DNA of 50,531 bases from Fodinibius sp964490705 (GTDB taxonomy: Bacteria > Bacteroidota > Rhodothermia > Balneolales > Balneolaceae), in contig CAZBCG010000018.1 in the NCBI GenBank assembly GCA_964490705.1, positions 1-50,531 on the forward strand, read 5' to 3'. The notes under the pieces are model-generated. The model worked only from the letters and a program-made list of their open reading frames with translations, made no database searches and had not been told where the DNA came from. A program made the translations under genes and the position numbers. Below, piece by piece: positions 34,575 through 42,365 of the stretch. The first letter of the stretch is position 1. Every line of letters starts with the position of its first letter.

Positions 34575-36314
34575 TTACATTTCTGGGGTTATGATATTAC
34601 CATAATCATCATTCTTCTTTAGCGGAACCTCTCCGAAATCAGATTTTCTCCAATTTTCAAGCGACTTGACCATACCGGGTGCTACCTTAGCCTGCTGGAA
34701 TAGCTCAAGATGCGTTTTCATAGCTCGACCAGAAGGGTACCATCCGGTACTTAGCTCGAACCAATTGGCCTGGTATTCCTGATAGTTTTCCAAGTCGAAA
34801 ACTTCCACCATTTCTAAGAACACATAATTCTGTTCAAAAGAGCTTCTGTCATAGTTACTAGCCATATTTTGATCCAGGCTATCAGCAATTTTTGGATACA
34901 CGAATTGCCCGGTTGTATCCGGTAGAATGGTAACCCAAGTATTAGCCCCGTTGTTATCATAACGCCAATGGAATACTGCATCAGGCGAATCATTACCACT
35001 GACTGAAAATTCAGTATTGTCCATCGCCTCATTATCAACAGTAATCGTATAATCTAACTTCTCAAACGCATCCGGGAGCTCACCGCTCGTACTTTGATAA
35101 TATGTGGTGTTATCTTCATTAGCATCATTAGCACTAAAGAAGGTTGAATATTGATGGGTTGTATTAGGCACATACATATTGTATGAACCCGAACTGGGTT
35201 CATTTGAAAATGAGAAAGGGCCAACTCCACCATCATCAAACGAATCTTCCGCTATGGATACTGAATAATCATGACTATAACCTGAAAGCCCAGAAGGCCA
35301 TTCTACAGAATGAGTTTCCATTGCAGTAAAGTCTGCACCAATATCATATTCGACGTCTTCTCCGTCTTCCAGATCATTTTTCCAGTAATAAAGCGGAACA
35401 TTACTACTACTGTAAGTGCCAATATTTGGAATAGTCGTAAGTATGACATTTTCTGTTCCTTCCAAGAAATCAAAGGTTCCAGTAAAAGGATCTTGTCCAT
35501 TAAAGTCAGCTGTATAACTCAAGCTGGAACTATTCACCTGAAAGCTGGGATGATTGTCCGGATAATTGCCAAGCGTTACTTGGGTTTGCACAGTATCGGG
35601 CGAACCTCCCTCTCCGGAACTGCTGCCAACTTCACGAGAACTTACATTTGACCACGGCTCAAAAGCAGTATCTGTAATAATGAACATGCTGGAATTACCC
35701 ATATTATCTGAGGAATGACTGACGGTAGTTAAACTAAAGTGACTCGGTGCTCCACTTTCCGGCAATTCTTCCGGAGGTAAGATTTTCAGAACTCCATCTT
35801 GTTGATCTTTAAGATTTATTTTATCCAAAATCATACCATCGGGAGCCGCCACAAATAAAAGCTCATCAGCACTGCTTCCCTGGAGTTGACTTATTTTTCC
35901 ACCTGTCTGTATCTCAATCAAATAATTTTCAAATGTTGTAGATACCGACGCTTCCACAGAAGTATCCTGTTCGGCCACATCCAGCTCGGCCCGCAGGTCA
36001 TAGTCGCCGTTATCCCAATCATACGTGGTGATCGTGTGCTCATACGGCAAGCTGGGATCAGATACCGTTTCCACTTCTTCGTCGCCCACAAAGATCCGCA
36101 GTTCAGTAAATCCATTCTCGGCTTCTCCGCCGACCGCAAATGTAGCCTCACCTTCCAGGGTAGCACCGTCACCCGGATTATCGACTGTGGCAGTAGGCTC
36201 GATGGGATCGTCTCCGTTATCGGAATCCTCATCCCCGTTGGTTAAATCGCTGCAAGAAGTGAATAATAACACTCCCGGCAGTACAAATAAGAGTAGTAGC
36301 TTCGTCCGTATCAT
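34575..36314 (-). CDS. Lipoprotein C of the paralogous family (mosaic of B-type stalk and A-type body)
   Basis: A 579-residue lipoprotein, lipobox LLFTSC (Cys21). Residues 1-131 are identical to lipoprotein B; from residue 132 the sequence instead follows lipoprotein A: IEIQTGGKISQL, ADELLFVAAPDG, ILPPEELP, NYPDNHPSF, TIPNIGTYSSSNVPLYYWK, MYVPNTTHQYSTFF and ILPDTTGQFVYPKIADSL (463-480). The switch falls within a few bases of the end of the DNA-level identity with B. This is the pattern left by gene conversion or recombination rather than by simple duplication. It is the first of the three genes after nuoK, with its own promoter and leader. Function unknown; outer-membrane anchoring is inferred from the lipobox. 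Confidence 0.78.
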   Translation of the reverse strand: MIRTKLLLLFVLPGVLLFTSCSDLTNGDEDSDNGDDPIEPTATVDNPGDGATLEGEATFAVGGEAENGFTELRIFVGDEEVETVSDPSLPYEHTITTYDWDNGDYDLRAELDVAEQDTSVEASVSTTFENYLIEIQTGGKISQLQGSSADELLFVAAPDGMILDKINLKDQQDGVLKILPPEELPESGAPSHFSLTTVSHSSDNMGNSSMFIITDTAFEPWSNVSSREVGSSSGEGGSPDTVQTQVTLGNYPDNHPSFQVNSSSLSYTADFNGQDPFTGTFDFLEGTENVILTTIPNIGTYSSSNVPLYYWKNDLEDGEDVEYDIGADFTAMETHSVEWPSGLSGYSHDYSVSIAEDSFDDGGVGPFSFSNEPSSGSYNMYVPNTTHQYSTFFSANDANEDNTTYYQSTSGELPDAFEKLDYTITVDNEAMDNTEFSVSGNDSPDAVFHWRYDNNGANTWVTILPDTTGQFVYPKIADSLDQNMASNYDRSSFEQNYVFLEMVEVFDLENYQEYQANWFELSTGWYPSGRAMKTHLELFQQAKVAPGMVKSLENWRKSDFGEVPLKKNDDYGNIITPEM

Positions 36315-36349
36315 AGTAGGATATTAATTTGATGAAAGTTATAACTGAT

Positions 36350-36443
36350 AGATTGGAACGCGGTGTATTTTAATATACCCCGAAGTAGATGATATGCTCC
36401 TAAATAATCTCATATCTGTAGATGATACTCCCTGATCCAATCT
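36350..36443 (-). repeat. Inverted-repeat-bounded leader of lipoprotein C
   Basis: AGATTGGA (36350-36357) and TCCAATCT (36436-36443) are inverted copies spanning 94 bp; before lipoprotein B the equivalent pair spans 93 bp. The 5' arm starts about 10 nt after the predicted -7 element, so it would be at the very 5' end of the transcript. Confidence 0.5.
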
Positions 36444-36453
36444 TTTGACTACT

Positions 36454-36485
36454 CAAAATATGCACTTCGATATACACTTTATCAA
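36454..36485 (-). promoter_or_regulatory. Putative promoter of lipoprotein C
   Basis: TTG (36485-36483), 22-nt spacer, TATTTTG (36460-36454) on the minus strand, with the same spacing as the element before lipoprotein B. Confidence 0.5.
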
Positions 36486-36629
36486 CTTTTAAAATGCTCT
36501 CTCAGACTACATATGCAATGATTTTTTGATACATGCAAGAGTAATATGAGAATTGCAACGAGCACTGAGTGTCTTTTTACTTTGGTTCACCTTTTTGGAC
36601 TACATTAATCAAAAGTGCCCATTCTAATT

Positions 36630-36836
36630 TTATGAATTTCGATATGGGATCCGCTGATGCTGGTTATCCCGATTGCTGATGTCATCCAACATCGTATTCA
36701 TTGACCAATCTGGGGATATAGAAACATCTTTAAATCCCATTTGGGCAAAATCGCCAATACGAACAGGAACGTCCACATCAAATGACTGGGTTCCGTCCGT
36801 CTGAATCATTGGTATTTTGTTTATAGATAGGACCAT
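36630..36836 (-). pseudogene. Short unassigned reading frame, possibly a gene remnant
   Basis: A 68-codon frame with no recognisable family. It begins at an ATG overlapping the end of another start-less frame (ending RLEPWSYL), as if one older gene had suffered a frameshift. Content such as DVDVPVRIGDFAQMGFKDVS reads protein-like, and the C-terminus (NRDNQHQRIPYRNS) is polar. It could be a real small gene, a remnant, or chance. There is no terminator after it and no promoter is evident. Confidence 0.25.
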
Positions 36837-37000
36837 GGCTCAAGCCTTACAAAAGTGTTAAAATCCAAAGACTGTCCAAACCTTTCGTTGTAGGTTGCAA
36901 GGGTAAGATTGATATAATACAGCGCTCCATCAGCACTGAATAAATTGAGAGAAATTACGGAAAGTAACCCCTGGGAAATAAAGAATGGAATATATAACTA

Positions 37001-37303
37001 CTACCAGCGCAATAGATTAATCTTGCTGATATCCACAGAAAGGTTGTTGCGGAATATGGCAATAATAATAGCCAACCCCACCGCTGCTTCTGCAGCCGCT
37101 ACGGCCAATGCAAAAAACACCAGAATTTGACCGTCTATATCGCCATAGTGACTGCTAAACGAGATCAGCGATAAATTAACAGCATTCAACATCAGCTCAA
37201 CGCACATAAAAATGACGATCGCATTTTTGCGGATCAAAACTCCAATAATGCCAATGCAAAATAGCAGCGCGCTAAGCGCCAAAAACCAATCAATACTAAT
37301 CAT
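37001..37303 (-). CDS. nuoK: NADH-quinone oxidoreductase subunit K
   Basis: Small membrane subunit of complex I. The 100 residues form three helices with the conserved glutamates in VIFMCVELMLNAVNLSLISF and VAAAEAAVGLAIIIAIFRNN, which line the central proton path. Its start overlaps the nuoJ end by 8 bp, the usual coupling. After its stop the expected nuoL does not follow; instead there is a possible gene remnant and the lipoprotein cassette. Confidence 0.97.
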   Translation of the reverse strand: MISIDWFLALSALLFCIGIIGVLIRKNAIVIFMCVELMLNAVNLSLISFSSHYGDIDGQILVFFALAVAAAEAAVGLAIIIAIFRNNLSVDISKINLLRW

Positions 37304-37817
37304 TTGTTGCTCCGGTTCTTACTTTGTGTTGTGCTACAATAATTGCGCCCACGACGGCAGCGGTTAATAAGATGGCTGTAAGCTCGAAGGGTAACAGATA
37401 TTCGGTAAACAGCACATCGCCCACCGCTTCCACAGTACCCACTTGGGTCATTTCTGAGGATACAGTTGGAAGCGTATCAGAAAAACTGCCAATACCGTAC
37501 AGAATTTGGGAAAAAACACCTACGCCCAACAGAAAGGCCACAAAATACTTGATGCGAAACTTGTTAAACAGGCTCTGCTCTTCATCCACATTTAACAACA
37601 TGATTACAAACAGAAACAGCACCATGATAGCCCCGGCATACACCAGCACCTGAATAACGGCCAAAAACTGTGCTTTCAACAACAGGAATAATCCCGCCAG
37701 CGAAACCATATTTAGTACCAAAAAAAGTGCACTGTTGACGGTATTTTTGCTGATCACCATCATCAGTGCCGAAGCAACAGCCAAAATGGCCAGAAAAATG
37801 AAGAAATACGTAATCAT
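37296..37817 (-). CDS. nuoJ: NADH-quinone oxidoreductase subunit J
   Basis: Membrane subunit of complex I near the quinone-coupling region. The 173 residues contain five helices and the family motif FLAVIQVLVYAGAIMVLFLFVIMLL. Normal length for Bacteroidota. It has an excellent promoter 26-56 bp upstream, so nuoJK is transcribed separately from nuoLMN here. The nuoA-I genes are not in the window, so the complex I locus is split. Confidence 0.96.
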   Translation of the reverse strand: MITYFFIFLAILAVASALMMVISKNTVNSALFLVLNMVSLAGLFLLLKAQFLAVIQVLVYAGAIMVLFLFVIMLLNVDEEQSLFNKFRIKYFVAFLLGVGVFSQILYGIGSFSDTLPTVSSEMTQVGTVEAVGDVLFTEYLLPFELTAILLTAAVVGAIIVAQHKVRTGATND

Positions 37818-37842
37818 AATGGGTTATTTATTTTGGAGGCTT

Positions 37843-37873
37843 CAAAGGTAGATAAATTTAAATATGGCTTCAA
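37843..37873 (-). promoter_or_regulatory. Promoter of nuoJK
   Basis: Minus strand TTG (37873-37871), 20-nt spacer, TACCTTTG (37850-37843): an exact match to the Bacteroidota sigma-A consensus TTG-N19/20-TAnnTTTG, 26 bp before the nuoJ start. Confidence 0.7.
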
Positions 37874-37907
37874 CTGTTTTTTGTTTGCAGCATCTAACTT
37901 CCAGTAA

Positions 37908-38723
37908 TCACCAAAAATAAATGAGGCCTGCAATTCCAACCGCCCAGCAATACCATGCAAAGGGATGGATGCCCTTAGTCCGGAGCAGGATAATTAAATA
38001 CTTGAGGGCAATGTATCCCGAAACCAAAGAAACCACAAAACCTACAAGCAGATCCCAGAATGCAGCCATCGGAATACCCATTTCGATCATGGTTTTTACT
38101 TCCAGCAGCATGGCGCCGGCGATGACGGGAATCACCATCAAGAATGAAAAGTTTGCCACTTTTTCTCTTTCGATACCGAGATAAAGCCCCAGCGAAATAG
38201 TAGATCCAGACCGGCTGATCCCCGGCAAAATAGCAAACGCTTGGGCCAGCCCAATGCCAAATGCACTGGAAGCGGTAAGATTGTTGGGAAACTGATTTCG
38301 GAATTTCGTTGCAAATAGAATAGAACCGGTTACCAGCAGCATAATAGAAACCGTAAAGGGATTGAGAAACAAATTCTCGATCGTCTCTTTCATTGTCAAC
38401 CCAACAAGCAGGGCCGGAATCATGCTCAATAAAATAAAACCGGTAAGCTTGATGTTACTGTCTGTAGATATTTTATTAGAGAATTCACTTGGATACAACA
38501 ACAAATCCCAGAGCGAGCTCAGAATATCAGTGATTTCATTATGGTAATAAATAAGAATGCTACAGAGCGTGCCAAAGTGCACGACGACCTCAAATGTGAT
38601 ACTCTTGTCGAGCTCTCCTCCAAGCAACGCTTCGCCCAGCACAAGATGACCGGAACTACTAATAGGCAAAAATTCTGTTAATCCCTGGATGAGTCCTAAT
38701 AAAAAAGAATCTATGATTTCCAT
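37908..38723 (-). CDS. uppP: Undecaprenyl-diphosphate phosphatase
   Basis: Dephosphorylates undecaprenyl diphosphate so that the lipid carrier for peptidoglycan and surface glycans is recycled; also gives bacitracin tolerance. The 271-residue integral membrane protein has both family motifs: GLTEFLPISSSGHLVL (Glu17, His26) and LPGISRSGSTISLGL (Arg171). It shares an 86-bp divergent region with moxR and lies upstream of nuoJ on the same strand without an evident terminator between them. Confidence 0.96.
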   Translation of the reverse strand: MEIIDSFLLGLIQGLTEFLPISSSGHLVLGEALLGGELDKSITFEVVVHFGTLCSILIYYHNEITDILSSLWDLLLYPSEFSNKISTDSNIKLTGFILLSMIPALLVGLTMKETIENLFLNPFTVSIMLLVTGSILFATKFRNQFPNNLTASSAFGIGLAQAFAILPGISRSGSTISLGLYLGIEREKVANFSFLMVIPVIAGAMLLEVKTMIEMGIPMAAFWDLLVGFVVSLVSGYIALKYLIILLRTKGIHPFAWYCWAVGIAGLIYFW

Positions 38724-38809
38724 TTATTACCTTTAGGCATTTGTATTTTCAGCGCAAGAAAATAGTTATTACTCAAACAAATTCTAAATCAACAATTTAA
38801 TTTCCTGTT

Positions 38810-39817
38810 ATGGATAATCCCGCAACATCAGTGGATATGGATGCATTGGGCGCCAAAATTGAAAAGTCCAGCGCTTTTATTGAAGATATTTATAAAGAAT
38901 TGAATAAAGTGATTGTCGGGCAACGATATATGATAGATCGCCTGCTTATTGGCCTGCTATCCGACGGACACGTACTGCTCGAAGGAGTGCCGGGTCTTGC
39001 CAAAACGCTCACTGTCTCTTCCCTGGCAAAAGTGATTAACACAAAATTTCAGCGACTGCAATTTACGCCTGACCTCCTGCCTGCAGACCTTATCGGTACG
39101 CTGATTTACAACCAGAAAAAGGCCGAATTCACCGTGAAAAAAGGACCTATTTTTGCCAACATCATTTTAGCGGATGAGATCAACCGGTCGCCGGCCAAGG
39201 TGCAGAGTGCGCTGCTCGAAGCCATGCAGGAACAACAAGTTACGATCGGCGAAAATACGTATGAACTTGACGATCCATTTCTGGCGCTGGCCACACAGAA
39301 TCCAGTAGAACAAGAAGGAACTTATCCCCTGCCCGAGGCACAGGTCGATCGCTTTATGATGAAGATTAAGATCGACTATCCCAATGAGAGCGAAGAGCTC
39401 GAAATTATGCGCCGGATGGCTCGCACAGGAAAAAAGAAAGAACTGGAACCGGTTGTAACGGTTGAAAAGGTATTGGAAGCCCGTGATGTGATTAACGAAA
39501 TTTATATCGATGAAAAGGTAGAACAGTATATCATTGATCTGGTTTTCGCGACTCGAAATCCCGAAAAATATGATCTCGATGATCTTTCAGACCTGATCAA
39601 CTTTGGAGCTTCTCCTCGTGCCTCGATCAATCTTAACCTGGCAGCTCGTGCCCATGCTTTTATGCAGCATCGTGCCTACGTAACGCCCGAAGATGTGCGC
39701 ATTATTGCAATGGATGTACTCCGCCACCGCATCATCCCGACCTTTGAAGCGGAAGCCGAAAATATCACTTCCGAGGATTTGATTGACAAAATCATGTCCA
39801 CGGTACAAGTACCGTAA
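38810..39817 (+). CDS. MoxR-family AAA+ ATPase
   Basis: AAA+ chaperone-like ATPase of the MoxR group, generally thought to mature partner proteins with von Willebrand A domains. The 335 residues contain the MoxR-type Walker A GVPGLAKT (59-66), the Walker B segment NIILADEINRSPAKVQSALL, sensor 1 in FLALATQNPVEQEGTYPLPE and the arginine-finger region EAQVDRFMMKI. Normally a DUF58 protein and VWA-domain membrane proteins follow; here an 84-residue unknown gene follows and then convergent rpsA. The cognate partners must therefore be elsewhere, or this is an orphan copy. Confidence 0.93.
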   Translation: MDNPATSVDMDALGAKIEKSSAFIEDIYKELNKVIVGQRYMIDRLLIGLLSDGHVLLEGVPGLAKTLTVSSLAKVINTKFQRLQFTPDLLPADLIGTLIYNQKKAEFTVKKGPIFANIILADEINRSPAKVQSALLEAMQEQQVTIGENTYELDDPFLALATQNPVEQEGTYPLPEAQVDRFMMKIKIDYPNESEELEIMRRMARTGKKKELEPVVTVEKVLEARDVINEIYIDEKVEQYIIDLVFATRNPEKYDLDDLSDLINFGASPRASINLNLAARAHAFMQHRAYVTPEDVRIIAMDVLRHRIIPTFEAEAENITSEDLIDKIMSTVQVP

Positions 39818-39925
39818 GTTGGATGATTAGGTAGCATATCAAGTTGGGTAGTCACCCAGATGGAGATTTGCTACTTTTCCAACGGCTTTATTATTTAACA
39901 GTACTAGTTAATTAAATCCGTTGCT

Positions 39926-40180
39926 ATGGATATCAATTTTGTCTCTCGGAAAGACATCAACATCTCGAAGAAAAGTTCATCGAAATATAAGCCGCTGCTC
40001 GATGCTATTCGCAAGCTGAAACCCGGTGGAAAGGCCTTGCAGGTTTCGTATGATGATAAAGCGGAGCTCAATTCGATGCGTAATGTTGTTTATAGCCATA
40101 ATCGGGAAAACAACGACAACATTAAAAGCAGTAAACATCCCGATGAAAAAATTGTCTTCTTTTTCAAAAAAGAAGACTAG
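39926..40180 (+). CDS. Hypothetical 84-residue charged protein
   Basis: A small soluble protein I cannot assign. It is Lys/Asn/Ser-rich without signal peptide or membrane helix: MDINFVSRKDINISKKSSSK, then a possible compact fold around KPLLDAIRKLKPGGKALQVS, and a C-terminus ending EKIVFFFKKED. It lies 108 bp after moxR on the same strand. Its last codons form one arm of a near-perfect 24-bp palindrome (40154-40177), so sequence there may be constrained for RNA structure as well as protein. Codon pattern and the following terminator suggest a real gene. Confidence 0.6.
   Translation: MDINFVSRKDINISKKSSSKYKPLLDAIRKLKPGGKALQVSYDDKAELNSMRNVVYSHNRENNDNIKSSKHPDEKIVFFFKKED
40154..40177 (+). repeat. 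Near-perfect palindrome at the 3' end of the 84-residue gene
   Basis: GTCTTCTTTTTC followed by AAAAAAGAAGAC, one mismatch in 12 bp, ending one base before the stop codon. It would form a hairpin in the mRNA or in single-stranded DNA. A second palindrome TTTTTTGATCAAAAAA lies at 40192-40207. Confidence 0.55.
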
Positions 40181-40210
40181 CTACCACTTCTTTTTTTGAT
40201 CAAAAAATAG

Positions 40211-40244
40211 AAAAGGCCCGAAGCAGCAAGCTCCGGGCCTTTTT
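40211..40244. terminator. Bidirectional terminator between the 84-residue gene and rpsA
   Basis: AAAAGGCCCG (40211-40220) pairs with CGGGCCTTTT (40234-40243), with inner AGC/GCT pairing in the loop. A and T runs on the two sides let it serve both convergent genes. Confidence 0.88.
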
Positions 40245-40265
40245 CAATTCTACCAAAGAGTAATC

Positions 40266-42290
40266 TTACTCTTCTTGATCATCAGCCTCTTCTTCGTTTT
40301 CAGTTTCGTCGGATTGTGCCTTTTCACGAAACTTACGAGCAGCTTCTTCTTTCTGCTTGTCAACCATTTGCTGCTTCAGATCAGCAAGGCCCGACATTTC
40401 ACCGAGCGTTGGTGTGCCGGTCTCGGGTGATGGCTGATCTTTGGGTTGACTTCGCTCTTTCTTCTCAGAAGAAGATTCGACTTTCTCTAAATCTTGCTCA
40501 CGCTGACTGAGCGTAATGTTCTTGTTGGTTTCATCCAACTCAATCACAAACGCTTCAACGCTGTCGCCTTCTTCGAAGTTTTCTGATGGTTCACCATCAG
40601 CTTCAGTTTTGCTGGCGGGCAAGAAGCCTTCGAGTCCGTGCGGCAGAGAAGCAAATACGCCTTTGTCCGTAATCTTGACGACTTCGCCTTCCACCTTGTT
40701 AGAACCGCCATATTCTTCAGCGAACGCTTCCCAAGGGTTCTCTTCAATCTGCTTGTGACCGAGTGTTATGCGGCGATTTTCAAAGTCGATCGCCAGAATA
40801 ACAACTTCAATCTCTTCATCCTTGTCGATAACCTCGTTCGGATGATTGATCTTCTCGGTCCAGCTGAGATCCGAAATGTGGATGAGTCCGTCAATGCCGG
40901 GCTCGAGTTCAACAAACACTCCAAAGTTGGTGAGGTTGCGAACCGTTCCGGTGTGCTTAGATCCAACCGGATATCGCTTGTCGATATCTTCCCAAGGATC
41001 TTTCTCGAGCTGCTTGACACCGAGCGAAATTTTCTTCTCGGGCTCGTTCACATTCAGCACAACACAATCGATGATGTCGTCCTTGCTAACCAACTGCGAT
41101 GGATGCTTGATGTGTTGGGTCCAAGACATCTCACTAATGTGGATAAGACCTTCAACACCTTTCTCAAGCTCGATAAAGGCACCGTAATCAGCAATCGAAA
41201 CAACACGACCCTGCACCTGAATATTTTCAGGATATTTAAGATCGATCTCGTTCCATGGATGCGGCTGCAGCTGCTTGAGTCCCAGCGATACACGCTTCGA
41301 TTCTTCATCAAAGTCGATAACCGCAACATTGAGGTGCTGATCCAGTGAAACAATTTCTGAGGGATGCTCCACGCGACCCCAAGAGAGATCGGTAATGTGC
41401 AGCAGACCGTCCACACCACCAAGATCGATAAAGACACCGAAATCGGTAATGTTTTTGACAATGCCTTCGAGCACCTGTCCTTCTTCGATGGTTGATAGAA
41501 TCTCTTCGCGCTGCTCTTCGAGATCAGACTCGATAAGTGCACGGTGAGAAACAACCACGTTTTCAGCCGACATGTTCAGCTTCACAACCTGGAATTCCAT
41601 CGTCTTGCCTACATACGCATCAAAATCGCGCACCGGACGCACATCAATTTGCGAGCCGGGCAAGAAGGCGTCAATGCCCATAATATCGGCAACCATTCCG
41701 CCTTTAATACGACGTTTGATATATCCTTCAATAACTTCGCCGGTTTCGGCAGCACGTTCAATCGTCTCCCACGCGTGCAGGATATCCGCCTTACGACGAG
41801 AAAGAATAAGCTGTCCTTCCTGGTCTTCAACCTGATCCAGAAATACATCAACTTCATCTCCGGGCTGCAGGTTCTCAATTACCTCATCAGGAAATTCATT
41901 GGCCTGTACAATTCCTTCGGATTTAAATCCGATATCAACAATTACATAATCTTCGTCAACAGAAGCGACACGTCCTGTTACAATCTCTTTCTCTTCAATC
42001 TCATTGAGCGTGTCTTCATACATATCTGCAAGCTGATGAAATTCTTCATCGCTATAATCCTCCGATGCAGCCTGCAACTGGTCGTATGTATAAGTTTCGT
42101 CATCGTCTTCTACATCACCGGAAAAGGTGGTAACCTCTTCTGATTCCGGTTGTTGTTGTGTTTCTTCTACTTCTTCGGTGGTGGATTCTTCTGCAGCTGT
42201 ATCTTCAGCGACTTCTTCGGTCTCTTCTTCAGCCACTGCAGTCTGCTCTTCGTTTTCGTTAGTTTTTTCTTGTTTTAGTTCGTCTGTCAT
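40266..42290 (-). CDS. rpsA: 30S ribosomal protein S1
   Basis: mRNA-binding ribosomal protein with six S1 (OB-fold) repeats, visible as six successive blocks beginning VTGRVASVDEDYVIVDIGF, IEGYIKRRIKGGMVADIMGI, LEGIVKNITDFGVFIDLGGV, VQGRVVSIADYGAFIELEKG, HTGTVRNLTNFGVFVELEPG and VEGEVVKITDKGVFASLPHG. At 674 residues it is longer than the E. coli protein because of an acidic N-terminal extension of roughly 95 residues (rich in Glu/Thr) and an acidic C-terminal tail (DETENEEEADDQEE). It follows cmk by 75 bp, the classical cmk-rpsA order. Long acidic extensions of S1 are common in Bacteroidota, where S1 function may differ given weak Shine-Dalgarno use. Confidence 0.96.
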   Translation of the reverse strand: MTDELKQEKTNENEEQTAVAEEETEEVAEDTAAEESTTEEVEETQQQPESEEVTTFSGDVEDDDETYTYDQLQAASEDYSDEEFHQLADMYEDTLNEIEEKEIVTGRVASVDEDYVIVDIGFKSEGIVQANEFPDEVIENLQPGDEVDVFLDQVEDQEGQLILSRRKADILHAWETIERAAETGEVIEGYIKRRIKGGMVADIMGIDAFLPGSQIDVRPVRDFDAYVGKTMEFQVVKLNMSAENVVVSHRALIESDLEEQREEILSTIEEGQVLEGIVKNITDFGVFIDLGGVDGLLHITDLSWGRVEHPSEIVSLDQHLNVAVIDFDEESKRVSLGLKQLQPHPWNEIDLKYPENIQVQGRVVSIADYGAFIELEKGVEGLIHISEMSWTQHIKHPSQLVSKDDIIDCVVLNVNEPEKKISLGVKQLEKDPWEDIDKRYPVGSKHTGTVRNLTNFGVFVELEPGIDGLIHISDLSWTEKINHPNEVIDKDEEIEVVILAIDFENRRITLGHKQIEENPWEAFAEEYGGSNKVEGEVVKITDKGVFASLPHGLEGFLPASKTEADGEPSENFEEGDSVEAFVIELDETNKNITLSQREQDLEKVESSSEKKERSQPKDQPSPETGTPTLGEMSGLADLKQQMVDKQKEEAARKFREKAQSDETENEEEADDQEE

Positions 42291-42365
42291 TATGTGTTTT
42301 AGTTAAAATTACCGCATTCCAAAACGGAATGGGATTAGTGTTAGGATTAAAGTTTAAACTTGTAC

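Larger units (their letters stand above)
36315..37000 (-). other. 686-bp region between nuoK and lipoprotein C
   Basis: It holds the promoter and leader of lipoprotein C (about 36315-36485) and then a stretch that looks like a decayed coding region: after the nuoK stop the minus strand reads without stop in one frame as ...SADGALYYINLTLATYNERF... to a stop near 36830, overlapped by the 68-codon frame listed separately. No start codon opens the first frame. No transposase motif or terminal repeat was found. Confidence 0.4.

Noticed and set aside
30404..36314. SusD-like or T9SS-sorted proteins
   Set aside because: The three lipoproteins lack a TPR/SusD pattern and have no C-terminal T9SS sorting domain; only a lipobox and an Ig-like stalk are supported.
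34178..36443. Invertible promoters (phase variation) before lipoproteins B and C
   Set aside because: The inverted arms are only 8-9 bp, and the segments between them are in the same orientation in both copies; no recombinase gene is nearby. A leader stem fits better.
36486..37000. Insertion sequence between nuoK and lipoprotein C
   Set aside because: No transposase motif, terminal inverted repeats or target duplication could be found.
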